Positions 8,928-18,652 of a stretch of 64,000 nucleotides of DNA are shown here, piece by piece (the stretch's first letter is position 1; every line of letters starts with the position of its first letter). This DNA comes from Abiotrophia defectiva ATCC 49176 (GTDB lineage: Bacteria > Bacillota > Bacilli > Lactobacillales > Aerococcaceae): positions 912,780 through 976,779 of the forward strand of contig NZ_KI535340.1 in the NCBI RefSeq assembly GCF_000160075.2, given 5' to 3'. A program made the position numbers and the translations under genes. The notes beneath the pieces were generated by a model, which had not been told where the DNA came from, did not search any database, and saw only the letters and a program-made list of their open reading frames with translations.

Positions 8928-9240
8928 CTTGCACCTCCAGGGGAATAATTAAGGGTTGGCTAGCCGATAAGGACGTCAAGCCATGGCGGAAGAGATAGTC
9001 TTCTTTCTGGGCCCGAGTCAGTCGCTTAAAACGTGCCTCTGCCCGCATGGCCAAAGACCGGCTAGGCCGCTCTTCAGCATAGAGCAGGCGAACTGGCCGG
9101 CGCTTGGCTTGTTGGGTATACTTGGCGCCCTTGCCAGCATTATGACTGGCAGTCCGCGCCTCTAAGTCCACCGTATAGCCGGTATAGAGCGTATGGTCTG
9201 CGCAGTAGAGCACATAGAAAAAATACTGTTTAGTCGCCAT
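8908..9240 (-). CDS. GIY-YIG nuclease-superfamily protein (YazA/UPF0213)
   Basis: A protein of 110 residues with a single GIY-YIG domain. It shows [20 protein letters not shown] (the GIY...YIG pair degenerates to VLY...YTG as in UPF0213), then [18 protein letters not shown], the arginine-containing [16 protein letters not shown] helix and the catalytic-type glutamate region. In B. subtilis the homologue yazA lies between yabB and yabC as here. It overlaps both neighbours (11 and 20 bases). Its biological substrate is not established. Confidence 0.9.
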   Translation of the reverse strand: MATKQYFFYVLYCADHTLYTGYTVDLEARTASHNAGKGAKYTQQAKRRPVRLLYAEERPSRSLAMRAEARFKRLTRAQKEDYLFRHGLTSLSASQPLIIPLEVQDGTTEL

Positions 9241-9982
9241 AATAAATTGCCTTCATTTCTGGGGTGTATTGCTGGTCCGGCCCATACATGACAATCGGCG
9301 GCTCCACCTTCAGGCCTTGGCGCCCCCCTGCGTAGATGGCTTCAACCAGCACCACCTTGGCCACCTGGTCAGCCTTGCCATAGGCAAATTGCAGGCGATG
9401 AACACTAAAGCCCGCCCCTAGCAAGGTCTCCATCAAGTCGTCTAGGCGGTCTGGCCGATAGACACAGAAGAGCTTGCCTCGGGTCCTGAGCTGACGCTTG
9501 GCTTGGGCCACCCATTGCTCCAAGGTCAAGTAGACCTCATGCCGGGCAATGGCATGAGAGGTCAGGTGGTGTTGGGTCTGTTTGTTAGTGACCGAGAAAT
9601 AAGGAGGATTGCAAGTGACAACGTCATAGAGGGGGCGCGCCGCCTCCATGGTTTTAACATCCCCTTGGCGAAAAGTCAGCCGGTCCGTCAGATTATTGAG
9701 CTGGCAAGAGCGCTGGGCCATGTCCACTAGGGCCTCTTGCAGTTCAATCGCATCTATGTGACCGGCTGTTTTGGCACTGAGTAGGAAGGGAATGACCCCT
9801 GTCCCACTGCAGAGGTCCAGAATTCTGGCCGTCTGGCGTCTTGGCACCTTGGCAAAATGGGCCAAGAGGATGGCATCGACTGAGAAGGCAAAGTAGTCTG
9901 GATTTTGTATAATCGATAAGTTCTCGCGGGCTAGATAGTCTAGGCGCTCGCCAGGCTTAAGTAAGTCAGTTGCGTCTGTCAT
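9230..9982 (-). CDS. tRNA1(Val) (adenine37-N6)-methyltransferase-like protein (YabB)
   Basis: A class I SAM-dependent methyltransferase of 250 residues. The SAM-binding loop is [18 protein letters not shown], the acidic partner is [17 protein letters not shown], and the N6-adenine signature NPPY occurs in [11 protein letters not shown]. The opening [31 protein letters not shown] is typical of the TrmN6/YabB group. It lies in the yabA-yabB-yazA-rsmI string, 9 bp after yabA. The exact tRNA target in this organism is inferred. Confidence 0.9.
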   Translation of the reverse strand: MTDATDLLKPGERLDYLARENLSIIQNPDYFAFSVDAILLAHFAKVPRRQTARILDLCSGTGVIPFLLSAKTAGHIDAIELQEALVDMAQRSCQLNNLTDRLTFRQGDVKTMEAARPLYDVVTCNPPYFSVTNKQTQHHLTSHAIARHEVYLTLEQWVAQAKRQLRTRGKLFCVYRPDRLDDLMETLLGAGFSVHRLQFAYGKADQVAKVVLVEAIYAGGRQGLKVEPPIVMYGPDQQYTPEMKAIYYGD

Positions 9983-9991
9983 AAGCCCCTC

Positions 9992-10384
9992 CTAGTGGTT
10001 GTCTCGCTGGAAACTATCCAGGAGATTCTGACAGAAGATGCACTCTTCGCCTGGCTCTCGCTTCATACCATAGAAGGTATGGCAGATGTGGATGCCTTCC
10101 TGGTAGAAGGTCTGCAATCGCTCGCGTCCTGCCTGTTGCCGTTTGGCTGGCGCCGCCTGACTAGTCTCCTCCTGATGCTTATCTTCTTGCTCTTGGGGTA
10201 GATCCGACAGGGGTGGACTGGCTTCGCTAACGACCGATGCTAACTGGGCATTGGCCATGCGAAGGCGGTTATTTTCATGGGAAAGTTCTGTTACCTGGTG
10301 CTTGAGTTGCGCCATGGTATCACTTAATTGGCTAAACTGACTATCCATTAGGGCCAGAATCTGGGTCAAGTTTGACTCATCCAT
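9992..10384 (-). CDS. yabA: Replication initiation control protein YabA
   Basis: YabA binds DnaA and DnaN and restrains initiation in Gram-positives. The product has 130 residues. The N-terminal half is a leucine-zipper coiled coil (LMDSQFSQLSDTMAQLKHQV...ENNRLRMANAQL) and the C-terminus is a zinc-binding module with H/C ligands (GIHICHTFYG, ECIFC). The ATG at 10384 is preferred to the GTG two codons earlier because AAAGGA lies 10 bases upstream of it. A linker rich in E/Q connects the parts. It follows holB. Confidence 0.94.
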   Translation of the reverse strand: MDESNLTQILALMDSQFSQLSDTMAQLKHQVTELSHENNRLRMANAQLASVVSEASPPLSDLPQEQEDKHQEETSQAAPAKRQQAGRERLQTFYQEGIHICHTFYGMKREPGEECIFCQNLLDSFQRDNH

Positions 10385-10428
10385 TAGCACAACATCCTTT
10401 CATTATCAATAAGAGTGAATTGGCTGGC

Positions 10429-11382
10429 TTAGCGCCCCATCTTAAATCGTAAGACGCACTGTTCTAAAGCCAACTGAGGGGATACATTAGCCAAAATCCG
10501 CTGCTTAGCTTCTAACAAGAGCTGGTTGACCCGCAAGAGGTCAGCCTGGCTAGGCAAGCCTTGTTTGGCCAAGTCGGTCAAGAAATGCCCCTGGAAATCA
10601 TAGGCTGCTGCCTTGGTTAGGAGCTGATGGGTCAGACGCAGGCAATAATCTGCTAGGTCCAAGCCGCCTTGCTGGGTCAGGTCTCCTTTGAGACGGGTCT
10701 GCAGGGCCACAAAGGCCATGGGGTCACCCATCACTAGCTGGCGATACCAGCCATTCCAGGTCTTGATGGCCTGCTCAAACTGGGTCGCCTCATAGTCGCT
10801 GGTCCAACGGGCCACCGTTTCCTCTCTGAAACCTGCCAGAATCTGGGCATGAACGGGCAAGACGCCGTGAGCCTCCCAGTCCGCTGCCTGGGCTTGGCGG
10901 TCTGGCGCCTCCAAATGTAGGACTTGAACCCGTGACAAAATAGTCGGCAGGAGCAAGTTGGCACTGGGACTCCAGAGGAAGAGATAGACATTGTCCACCG
11001 GCTCTTCCAAGACGGTCAAGAGGGCATTGGCCGAAGAAGCGTTGAGGCGTTCAGCCTGCTCAATAATAGCAAACTTACCCCGCCCTTCTAGCGGGCTCTG
11101 CCCCAACCATTCCTTAAGTTCACGGACCTGGTCGACCTTGAGGGTCTGGCCTTGAGCCTCTAAGTAATAGATATCGGCATACTGGTTATCGGCAATCCGT
11201 TGACGGATAGTCCTTGGGTCGCCAGCGCTATCTGCACAGAAATAGTCTTGGGCTAGGGCTGTCATGACGGCTCGCTTGCTAGTCATGTCCCCACCTGTCA
11301 GCAGGTAGGCATGGGCTAGGTGGCCTTCCTCAACCTGCTGGGCAAAATAAGCCTTGAGGGCTTCGACGCTATAGGTAGCCAT
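10429..11382 (-). CDS. holB: DNA polymerase III subunit delta'
   Basis: This is a clamp-loader subunit of the replicative polymerase, 317 residues. It has a degenerate AAA+ fold: HAYLLTGG replaces a full P-loop, followed by IRQRIADNQYADIYYLEAQG, VDQVRELKEWLGQSPLEGRGKFAIIEQAERLNASSANALLTVLEEP and the sensor-1 region FLWSPSANLLLPTILSRVQ (SRC-like arginine). These are hallmark delta' features. It lies between darA and yabA. The ricT/yaaT gene that sits next to holB in many Firmicutes is absent here. Confidence 0.95.
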   Translation of the reverse strand: MATYSVEALKAYFAQQVEEGHLAHAYLLTGGDMTSKRAVMTALAQDYFCADSAGDPRTIRQRIADNQYADIYYLEAQGQTLKVDQVRELKEWLGQSPLEGRGKFAIIEQAERLNASSANALLTVLEEPVDNVYLFLWSPSANLLLPTILSRVQVLHLEAPDRQAQAADWEAHGVLPVHAQILAGFREETVARWTSDYEATQFEQAIKTWNGWYRQLVMGDPMAFVALQTRLKGDLTQQGGLDLADYCLRLTHQLLTKAAAYDFQGHFLTDLAKQGLPSQADLLRVNQLLLEAKQRILANVSPQLALEQCVLRFKMGR

Positions 11383-11394
11383 ACCAGTCGCCGC

Positions 11395-11724
11395 CTAGAA
11401 TTGGTGGAAGCTTTCGATTGGCAAGACGAAGACGGTTGCGCCCCCTACTTCAACTTTAACAGGCAGGTTGACAGCTGAGTCTAGCCCCATATCCAAATGG
11501 AGCGGAGCGCTGACATATTGTTCACGCGCCTTAGAACATTGGTCAATAATCTTCAAGACTTCCTCAATCCGTTCTTCTTCAATCCCAATCATAAAGGTAG
11601 TGTTGCCGGCCCGTAAGAAACCACCTGTGGTAGATAACTTGGTAGCACGGACATTGGCATCATAGAAAGCGCGGCTCAATTCGTTTTGGTCTTGATCTTG
11701 AACAATAGCAATAATTAATTTCAT
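11395..11724 (-). CDS. darA: Cyclic-di-AMP receptor DarA/PstA (YaaQ family)
   Basis: A PII-like trimeric signal protein that binds cyclic di-AMP. The product has 109 residues from the second of two tandem ATGs, chosen by spacing to AAGGAG. It shows MKLIIAIVQDQD, NELSRAFYDANVRATKLSTTGGFLRAGNTTFMIGI (ligand-contact segment) and the C-terminal EVGGATVFVLPIESFHQF. It sits between tmk and holB as in B. subtilis (yaaQ). The downstream target is unknown. Confidence 0.94.
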   Translation of the reverse strand: MKLIIAIVQDQDQNELSRAFYDANVRATKLSTTGGFLRAGNTTFMIGIEEERIEEVLKIIDQCSKAREQYVSAPLHLDMGLDSAVNLPVKVEVGGATVFVLPIESFHQF

Positions 11725-11750
11725 CATGATACTCCTTCTCCTCTCTGTCT

Positions 11751-12383
11751 CTAGAGGGCATGTTGATGTAGAACGTCAATACAAGCAGCCACAACCTGGT
11801 CTAGTGGCGCCTGGCCGTCAATAACCTTAATACGCTCTGGCGAGGCTTGGGCCAAATCTAGGAAGGCCTGGCGGACCCGGTTATGGAAGTCCAAGGATTC
11901 TTGGTCTAGGCGGTCATACTGGCGCTGACCACGAGCCTGATGAATGCGGGCTAGGCCCACCTCAGCTGGCACATCGATTAAGAGAGTCAGAGCCGGTAGT
12001 TGGTCTTCCACTGCAAACTGGTTAATGGACCAGATCAGATCCACCGGAATATCGCGAGCCATCCCTTGGTAAGCCAAGGACGAATCCACGAAGCGGTCGC
12101 AGAGGACGATTTTGCCTTGACGCAAGGCTGGTAGAATTACTTCGACCAAGTGTTGGCGACGGGCTGCCGCAAACAAGAGAGCCTCTGTCCGCGGGTCCAT
12201 GGCGATGTGATCCACATCTAGAATGACCCGTCTAATTTCTTCCGCGATGGGCACGCCCCCCGGCTCGCGAGTAGTCAGGACTTGATGGCCCTGGCCCTCT
12301 AAATAGGCGGTCAACTCCGCAATCACACTGCTCTTGCCGGCCCCATCAGGACCTTCAAGGGTTATAAACTTTCCTGGAAACAT
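11751..12383 (-). CDS. tmk: Thymidylate kinase
   Basis: It phosphorylates dTMP to dTDP for DNA synthesis; 210 residues. It shows the P-loop EGPDGAGKSSVI near residue 10, the DR(F/Y) motif CDRFVDSSLAYQG, TREPGG, and the lid region ARIHQARGQRQYDRLD. It lies in the dnaX-to-rsmI replication string, 25 bp after recR and ahead of darA. Confidence 0.97.
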   Translation of the reverse strand: MFPGKFITLEGPDGAGKSSVIAELTAYLEGQGHQVLTTREPGGVPIAEEIRRVILDVDHIAMDPRTEALLFAAARRQHLVEVILPALRQGKIVLCDRFVDSSLAYQGMARDIPVDLIWSINQFAVEDQLPALTLLIDVPAEVGLARIHQARGQRQYDRLDQESLDFHNRVRQAFLDLAQASPERIKVIDGQAPLDQVVAACIDVLHQHAL

Positions 12384-12408
12384 GCCTTCTCCTCACTTTG
12401 TCTTTCCA

Positions 12409-13005
12409 CTATAATTCACGTCGCCCTTCAATGGCCCGGAAGAGGGTCATCTCATCGGCATATTCAATGTCACTACCTACCGCCAAACCATGGGCTAGGC
12501 GAGTCACCTTAATGCCGGCTGGCTTAAGCAAGCGGGCCAAGTACATGGCGGTTGCTTCCCCTTCAGCCGTGGCATTGGTGGCTACAATGACTTCTTCAAT
12601 CTCCGTCTCCTGCAAACGACGCAGGAGTGAAGGAATATTCAAATCTTCTGGCCCCGTGCCTTCCATGGGTGATAAGACCCCATGAAGGACATGGTAGAGG
12701 CCATGATATTCATGCATTCGCTCCATGGACATGACATCCCGGGCATCTTCTACCACCAGGACCGTCTTGCTGTCACGACTTGGATCGGAACAGATGACGC
12801 AGAGCTCGCTGTCCGTGATATTGCCGCAAGTCGGGCAGAAGCGCAAGTCGCGTTTGACTTGAATCAGGGCTTGGGCGAACTCGGTCACGTCGGATTCTTT
12901 CATGTCAAGGACATAGAAGGCCAACCGAGCCGCTGTCTTGGCTCCAATACCCGGTAATTTGGTAAAACTATTGATTAACTTCGCGATAGGTGCAGGGTAT
13001 TGCAC
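12409..13005 (-). CDS. recR: Recombination mediator RecR
   Basis: It acts with RecO/RecF to load RecA at gaps; 198 residues, the usual size. It shows the helix-hairpin-helix [20 protein letters not shown], a zinc finger with four cysteines ([16 protein letters not shown]), and a Toprim domain with [13 protein letters not shown] and [20 protein letters not shown]. It lies directly after ybaB and before tmk. Confidence 0.97.
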   Translation of the reverse strand: MQYPAPIAKLINSFTKLPGIGAKTAARLAFYVLDMKESDVTEFAQALIQVKRDLRFCPTCGNITDSELCVICSDPSRDSKTVLVVEDARDVMSMERMHEYHGLYHVLHGVLSPMEGTGPEDLNIPSLLRRLQETEIEEVIVATNATAEGEATAMYLARLLKPAGIKVTRLAHGLAVGSDIEYADEMTLFRAIEGRREL

Positions 13006-13036
13006 TGGGTGGCCACCTCCTTTGATGGTTTATAGG

Positions 13037-13360
13037 CTAGAAGGGCAGGTTCATGCCTTGGGTGTATTTACCTAGGCGAGATTCCGTCGCTTGGTCTACT
13101 TGCTTCAAAGCATCGTTCACTGTTGCGATCACTAGATCTTGTAACATCTCGATATCATCTGGATCTACCAAGTCTGGCGCTAGGTCCAACTCTACTAATT
13201 CCTTCTTACCGTTGACTTTGACGGTTACTAGTTGGTTAACGTCTTGGGCTTGGAAGATAGTGGCTTCAATGGCCGCTTGCTCCTTGGTCATTTCCTTTTG
13301 CATTTTTTGGATTTTTTGCATCATGCCTTGCATGTTGCCCATATTTCCCATTCCACGCAT
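13037..13360 (-). CDS. YbaB/EbfC-family nucleoid-associated protein
   Basis: A small DNA-binding protein with a dimeric 'tweezer' fold. From the ATG at 13360 (AAAGGAG 8 bases upstream) it has 107 residues: MRGMGNMGNMQGMMQKIQKM and a Met-rich N-terminus, a helix with KEMTKEQAAIEATIF, and the C-terminal TVKVNGKKELVELDLAPDLVDPDDIEMLQDLVIAT typical of YbaB. A longer in-frame reading upstream overlaps dnaX and lacks family similarity. Between dnaX and recR, as in most Firmicutes. Confidence 0.95.
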   Translation of the reverse strand: MRGMGNMGNMQGMMQKIQKMQKEMTKEQAAIEATIFQAQDVNQLVTVKVNGKKELVELDLAPDLVDPDDIEMLQDLVIATVNDALKQVDQATESRLGKYTQGMNLPF

Positions 13361-13385
13361 CTTTATATCTCCTTTTAGGGTTGCT

Positions 13386-15353
13386 TTATTTTTCGTAATC
13401 AATGTCGACCACATCTTGACCAAAGAGGGCCAAGGCTTGGCTGACAACAGGTGGGAGGCTGTCCTGATCTGGTGCCTGTGCGAAGACAGGGTCAACCGTC
13501 GGCAAGTCCTCCTGGTCCGCTACTGGCTGAGCGGGTTCTGGCGTTTCCATTGGCAGACCAAACAAATCAGTGCCTGGCTCACTTGCTTCTGGCGCCTCTG
13601 GTAGGTCCATCATGACTTGTTCCAGGCTTTGGAAGTCGTCTGATGGTGGGCTGGTTTGTTCAGCTTCTAGAGGCTCCGCCTCTAGGGCTAGCCTAATAGG
13701 TTCTGCCACGGCGCCAATTTTGATTGGACCGCCCGCTTGATCATAGAGGACCTTATAAGTCTGGCGCACCTGACTCCACTCACTCTGTAAGACAAAGGCC
13801 AGAGCGACTGGCCGGTCAAAGTGGCGAGCCAGTTGGCGGCTGAGTTCTTGGACGAAATCAGCATCTTGTTGGACTCGACCACAAAAGTCCTGGCTCTTGA
13901 AGGCCAAGAGAATACGTTCAGGACCTGCTGCCTGTACCTCTGCGCCCGTCAAGCGCACGCGGTCTTGTGGTGGCAAGGATTCTAGCCAAGCAGCCCAGCC
14001 ACTTTTGAGCTGGCTGACGTCTTGACGTGTGGCTTCATTGAGGACGGCATAGATGGCATCCGTGTCCAAATGATAGGCTTGGCGCTGGCCAGCAGGACGC
14101 TCGCGCGGTACCCTTGGTTGGTCATCCTCCGCTGGGGCTTGAGGGCTAGGGACAGCTTGAGCAGGAGCCCCTGCACGCAACTGGGCTTCCAATTGGCGAA
14201 CCTTGGCCTCCAGGGCTTGCACCTGACGCACAAGATCGGCCACGGTGCCTGATTCAAGGCCAGAGGCTACTGGCTCATTGGCGACCTCTTGGGCCAATTC
14301 AATGGTGGCTACTTCTACGAAGAGATCGGCCTGTGTAGCAAAACGCATTTGGTTTAAGGCCTGATTCAGTCTTTCAATTAGATTGTAATAAAAGCAGTTG
14401 TCCCCAGCTTGACGCAGAGGCTTGAGTTCTGCTTCGGTCAGGAGGGTGAAGTTGTCTTTGGAATTCAAGGTCAACAAGAGGTCCCGGCAGAAGAGAATTA
14501 GCTCTTCCACAAAGCGGTTGGCCTGCTTACCTTCTTGAAGACTGGCCTGCAGGATGCTCAAGGCCTTAGGCCCGTCCTGGGCTTGCAGGGCAGTCAGGTA
14601 ATCGATATAGACGAGCTGAGACAAGGACCCTGTCACTTCCAAGGCAGATTGAACAGTCACCGCTGAGCGATTATAGGAAAGGGCTTGGTCTAACAAACTC
14701 AAGCTGTCCCGCATCCCACCATTAGCGGCCCGCGCAATCACTGCTAGGGCTTCCGCTTCAAAGTCAATCCCATCTTGTTCCAGAATGTACTGCATGCGAC
14801 CGACTAAGTCGGCCTGGCTAATGCGGCCGAAGTCGAAGCGTTGGGTCCGCGAGATAATGGTGGCTGGAATCTTATGAGGTTCCGTCGTCGCTAGGATGAA
14901 GAGAACCTGAGCCGGTGGCTCTTCTAAGGTTTTGAGCAGGGCATTAAAGGCCCCGGTGGTCAACATATGGACCTCGTCGATGATATAAACCTTGTAGGTC
15001 GCTTGACTCGGCGCATAGCGCACTTTGTCCCGCAGGTCACGGATTTCCTCGACCCCGTTGTTGGAGGCCGCGTCAATCTCAATGACGTCGCTTAATTGGC
15101 CAGCTGTAATGGCCTGGCAAAGTTCACACTGGTTGCAGGGATTGCCATCTGTCTGGTGTGGGCAGTTGACCGCCTTGGCCAGAATCTTGGCCGCAGAGGT
15201 CTTCCCTGTTCCCCGTGGCCCGGTGAACAAATAGGCGTGGCTTAATTGCTGGTTCTTGACCGCATTTTTCAGGGTTTCAGCGATGAGGGGTTGTCCCACC
15301 AACTCGTCAAAACTTTGGGGCCGCCAGACCCGATATAAGGCTTGATAACTCAT
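13386..15353 (-). CDS. dnaX: DNA polymerase III subunits gamma/tau
   Basis: Clamp-loader ATPase and replisome organiser, 655 residues. The AAA+ core shows HAYLFTGPRGTGKTSAAKILAKAVNC (P-loop), a four-cysteine zinc module (CPHQTDGNPCNQCELC), DEVHMLTTGAFNALLKTLEEPP (Walker B) and the SRTQRFDF sensor. After about residue 380 comes a Q/E/P-rich linker and a tau-like C-terminal domain. It heads the replication operon (dnaX to rsmI, all co-directional with gaps under 40 bp). A TATAAT box on the minus strand at 15392-15397 is its likely -10. Confidence 0.97.
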   Translation of the reverse strand: MSYQALYRVWRPQSFDELVGQPLIAETLKNAVKNQQLSHAYLFTGPRGTGKTSAAKILAKAVNCPHQTDGNPCNQCELCQAITAGQLSDVIEIDAASNNGVEEIRDLRDKVRYAPSQATYKVYIIDEVHMLTTGAFNALLKTLEEPPAQVLFILATTEPHKIPATIISRTQRFDFGRISQADLVGRMQYILEQDGIDFEAEALAVIARAANGGMRDSLSLLDQALSYNRSAVTVQSALEVTGSLSQLVYIDYLTALQAQDGPKALSILQASLQEGKQANRFVEELILFCRDLLLTLNSKDNFTLLTEAELKPLRQAGDNCFYYNLIERLNQALNQMRFATQADLFVEVATIELAQEVANEPVASGLESGTVADLVRQVQALEAKVRQLEAQLRAGAPAQAVPSPQAPAEDDQPRVPRERPAGQRQAYHLDTDAIYAVLNEATRQDVSQLKSGWAAWLESLPPQDRVRLTGAEVQAAGPERILLAFKSQDFCGRVQQDADFVQELSRQLARHFDRPVALAFVLQSEWSQVRQTYKVLYDQAGGPIKIGAVAEPIRLALEAEPLEAEQTSPPSDDFQSLEQVMMDLPEAPEASEPGTDLFGLPMETPEPAQPVADQEDLPTVDPVFAQAPDQDSLPPVVSQALALFGQDVVDIDYEK

Positions 15354-15458
15354 TGTCCACCCTCCTTTTTGGGCACAGATATTTCCTATCTATTATAGCA
15401 TACCTCACCCCCTATCCGCTAGGCGGGGACTTAGAAATCTCCATTGGCCTCATGGTCT

Positions 15459-15489
15459 CCCTATTTATCTATTCTATAGATAAATAGGG
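15459..15489. repeat. Intergenic palindromic element, copy C
   Basis: A 31-bp inverted repeat with 14-bp perfect arms (CCCTATTTATCTAT) and a 3-nt centre. On its right the flank GGGTAGAAGTTAG...TACGG resembles the flanks of copies D and E. The copy lies between the end of mgtA and the dnaX promoter. The longer GACGAACGTT part of copies A and B is not recognisable here. Confidence 0.75.
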
Positions 15490-15587
15490 TAGAAGTTAGC
15501 AAATCTACGGTTATTTTTCTTAACATATTTTCAAATCTAGTTCTTTACGGAGCCCCCTAGCTCAAGCTTCTTCATCCTAGCAAACCA

Positions 15588-15616
15588 AAAAGGCTGGGAC
15601 CTAATCCCAGCCTTTG
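15588..15616 (-). terminator. mgtA terminator
   Basis: Stem AAAGGCTGGGA / TCCCAGCCTTT, followed on the minus strand by TTTTT, immediately after the mgtA stop codon. Confidence 0.85.
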
Positions 15617-15619
15617 GCT

Positions 15620-18277
15620 CTAGAGCCATTCATTATAACGTTTGATATAAGCTGCTTTCACTACTGTCACTAAGGCCATGTAGGCGACAATAATCAGCAG
15701 TAAGGCGATAAAGTACGGCGCATTCAATGGTGCCAACTTAAGTGCGCCAGCTAATGGCGTATAAGGTAAGATAGTTACGGCGAAAACTGCAAAAAGTGAA
15801 GTGACCACTAGGGAGAAAGCCGGTAGGGACTGCACAAAAGGCAATTTTGGTGAGCGTAACATATAGATTACCATGGTTTGCGACCACATGGACTGAATGA
15901 ACCAACCAGTTTGGAATACCATGAGGAAGTAGGCTGGATCAGCTGACTCAAAATAGCTGGTTCCCGTAATCATGGGCCCAATCAGGAAGAACATCACCAT
16001 AAAGGTGATAATATCAAAGATAGACGATGTTGGCCCCATCCAAGCCATAAAGCGTGTAATGGATTTTGCTGACCATGCCCGTGGCTCCTTGAGAAATTCA
16101 GGATCTACATTGTCAAAAGGTAGGGCAATGCAAGATAAGTCATAGACCAGATTGAGCACAATCAGATGTACAGGTGCCATCGGTAAGAATGGCAGGAAGA
16201 CCGACGCAAACAAGAGGGAGAAAATATTACCAAAGTTAGAGCTGACCGTCATCTTGATATATTTGGTCATGTTGGCGTAGACCTTACGGCCTTCAATTAA
16301 GCCTTTTTCTAAGACCAAGAGGTCCTTGTCTAATAGGATTACATCGGCCACTTCCTTGGCAATATCAACCGCTGTATCAACAGAAATCCCCACATCTGAC
16401 ACGCGTAAGGAAGGCGCATCATTAATGCCATCCCCCATATAGCCGACCTTGTGGCCCTTGGCTTTGAGCAGGCGAATAATACGGGCCTTTTGGTCTGGTG
16501 AGAGTTTGGCGAAGATGGTAATATCATCAACCAACTCACCTAATGTCTCATCGGTCATCGTGTCAATATCTGTCCCTAGCAGAATGTGATCAACATCTAA
16601 TCCTACCTTTTCGCAAACTGTCCGGGCCACCTTCTCGTTGTCCCCAGTCAAAATCTTAGTTGCCACGCCATGCTCGCGTAGGGCCTGGATGGCTGGCGCT
16701 GCCGAAGGCTTAGGTGGATCTAAGAAGGCTAGGTAGCCCATAAGAATCATGTCCGATTCATCTTGGACTGTGAAGGCATGGTGGGGATTGTCATAATTCT
16801 TGTAGCAGACCCCTAGGACACGTAGCCCTTGGTCATTGAGATTACTCATGGCTTCTAGGACATCAGCGCGAATCTCGTCCGTTAGCGCTATAATCTGGCC
16901 GTCATCTTGGACATAATTGGAAATTGACAGCATCTCTTCTAGGGCCCCTTTGGTCACCATGCGGACTTGGCTCCCTTCTTGAACGATAACACTCATACGA
17001 CGACGTTCAAAGTCAAAGGGGAGCTCGTCAATTTTCTTGTAACGACTGGCTAGGTCCCGTAGGTCCTCATGTTCTAGAGCTTCTTTCTCAGTACGACCAA
17101 TAATGGCCCGATCCAGAAGATTCTTAAGTCCTGTCTGGAAGTAGGAATTAAGGTAGGCAACCTTAAGGACTCCTAGGTCTAGCTGCGCATGAATGTCCAA
17201 GGGATACTCTAGGATAATTTCGTCCTGGGTTAGAGTACCGGTCTTGTCTGTACAGAGAATGTCAATAGCGCCTAAATCCTGAATGGCGTTGAGCTTCTTA
17301 ATCACGACTTTTTCTTTTGCCATGATAACAGAGCCTTTGGCCAGACTGGCTGTGATAATCATCGGCAGCATCTCAGGTGTCAAACCAACCGCCACACTTA
17401 AGGCAAAGACACCTGCTTCTAGCCAGTCCGAATCGGTCAGCCCATTAATAACGAAGACCACCGGTACTAAGACTAGCATCAGACGTATGAGCAGCCAGGA
17501 AATGCTGTTCATCTCCTTCTCAAAAGAAGTCGGCTCGTCATAGGTGTTCAGCGTCTTCTCAATCCGCCCAATCAAGGTATGGTTCCCCGTCACCAAGACT
17601 AGGGCAGTAGCACTTCCGCTCACTACGTTGGACCCCATAAAGACGAGTTGCTCCGCCTCCAATGGGCTCTTGTTAGCTTGACTAGGGTCAGGCAGGGCAT
17701 AAGCCTTCTTCTCGACGGAATCACTCTCACCCGTCAGGCTAGATTGTTGGACGAAAAAGTCGCGGGATTCTAATAGCAGGACATCTGCCGGAAGCATGTC
17801 GCCGGCGCTTAATTTAACCAGGTCCCCTACAACCAATTCATCAATCGGCACCTCACTCTCTTGCCCATCTCGGATGACCGTAGCAGTGTTAACAATCAGG
17901 CTGGATAAATTGCTGGCAGCCTGGTCACTCTTGAGCTCTTGGAAGAAGCGAATAGCACCAGATACCATAACTAAAACAAGGATAATAATAGGGGTGGTCG
18001 GATCTTGCTCACCAGGTTCGGCTAAAATGACATTGGTCACTAGGGAGACCAAGGCAATAATCAGCAGAATGACGGTGAAGGGGTTAATAATGGATTCATA
18101 AATTTTTTGCCAGAGACTAGCCTGGTTGGCTTTGGTAATGACATTCTCACCATAAGTTTCGCGATTGACTTCAACTTGCTCTGGGCTCAAGCCACGGGGA
18201 GAGCTCCCTACTTGGGTTAGGAGTTCAGCCGTTGGTTGCATCATTGCTAATTCTAAACGTTCTTTTGCTGTTAACAT
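15620..18277 (-). CDS. mgtA: Magnesium-transporting P-type ATPase (MgtA type)
   Basis: P-type (IIIB) ATPase importing Mg2+; 885 residues. It shows an N-terminal cytosolic segment, actuator TGES loop (SSLTGESDSVEKK near 180), the phosphorylation site DKTGTLT at 344-350, KILTGDNEKVART and the hinge MGDGINDAPSLRVSDVGISVD, plus about ten membrane helices. The 5' leader carries an M-box riboswitch, which supports Mg2+ as the substrate. RBS GAGAGG lies before the ATG. It stands alone between two terminators. Confidence 0.96.
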   Translation of the reverse strand: MLTAKERLELAMMQPTAELLTQVGSSPRGLSPEQVEVNRETYGENVITKANQASLWQKIYESIINPFTVILLIIALVSLVTNVILAEPGEQDPTTPIIILVLVMVSGAIRFFQELKSDQAASNLSSLIVNTATVIRDGQESEVPIDELVVGDLVKLSAGDMLPADVLLLESRDFFVQQSSLTGESDSVEKKAYALPDPSQANKSPLEAEQLVFMGSNVVSGSATALVLVTGNHTLIGRIEKTLNTYDEPTSFEKEMNSISWLLIRLMLVLVPVVFVINGLTDSDWLEAGVFALSVAVGLTPEMLPMIITASLAKGSVIMAKEKVVIKKLNAIQDLGAIDILCTDKTGTLTQDEIILEYPLDIHAQLDLGVLKVAYLNSYFQTGLKNLLDRAIIGRTEKEALEHEDLRDLASRYKKIDELPFDFERRRMSVIVQEGSQVRMVTKGALEEMLSISNYVQDDGQIIALTDEIRADVLEAMSNLNDQGLRVLGVCYKNYDNPHHAFTVQDESDMILMGYLAFLDPPKPSAAPAIQALREHGVATKILTGDNEKVARTVCEKVGLDVDHILLGTDIDTMTDETLGELVDDITIFAKLSPDQKARIIRLLKAKGHKVGYMGDGINDAPSLRVSDVGISVDTAVDIAKEVADVILLDKDLLVLEKGLIEGRKVYANMTKYIKMTVSSNFGNIFSLLFASVFLPFLPMAPVHLIVLNLVYDLSCIALPFDNVDPEFLKEPRAWSAKSITRFMAWMGPTSSIFDIITFMVMFFLIGPMITGTSYFESADPAYFLMVFQTGWFIQSMWSQTMVIYMLRSPKLPFVQSLPAFSLVVTSLFAVFAVTILPYTPLAGALKLAPLNAPYFIALLLIIVAYMALVTVVKAAYIKRYNEWL

Positions 18278-18439
18278 GGGTTCACCTCTCTAATTTATAG
18301 GGTTACCCAAATAGCCAAACCAGGGCGTGTTCAGCGCCTTGGCTTCGATATTCAGGTTTTGGCCTCAGTATTGGTTCACTATCGGCATTCGGCATGCTGA
18401 ACACTCCTTTCTTAGTTGATTTTTGCGCAGTAGGCATCA

Positions 18440-18648
18440 AAAAAGACTTTACCTCGTGATGGCTTAGACCATGACAAGATAAAGTCGTCTCACTTTCTCA
18501 TTCATCGTCCAAGCTTTAACATCATAGGGCGATGAAATGACGTTAGTCGCCGCCTTCTCGACAGCAACTGCTAACCAACGCGAAGTGTCTCCACTTCTTT
18601 GCGGTAGTCATCCGTATCCCTATGGTAGTCTCACCTACCGAATTGCAC
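18440..18648 (-). ncRNA. M-box (ykoK) Mg2+ riboswitch with terminator
   Basis: On the minus strand the leader begins GGTAGGTGAGACTACC and continues with GGGATACGGATGACTACCGC, both matching the M-box 5' core. The 3' part has GCCCTATG and GTTAAAGC...GGACGATGAA, matching the conserved end. A terminator (GACTTTA...TAAAGTC then TTTTTT; 18440-18488) follows. The expected logic is Mg2+ binding, aptamer closure and termination before mgtA. Recognition is by consensus; covariance scoring was not done. Confidence 0.88.
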
Positions 18649-18652
18649 CCTT

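Noticed and set aside
13037..13495. Longer form of YbaB starting at 13495
   Set aside because: The extra 45 residues overlap dnaX and do not resemble YbaB; AAAGGAG before 13360 gives the proper start.
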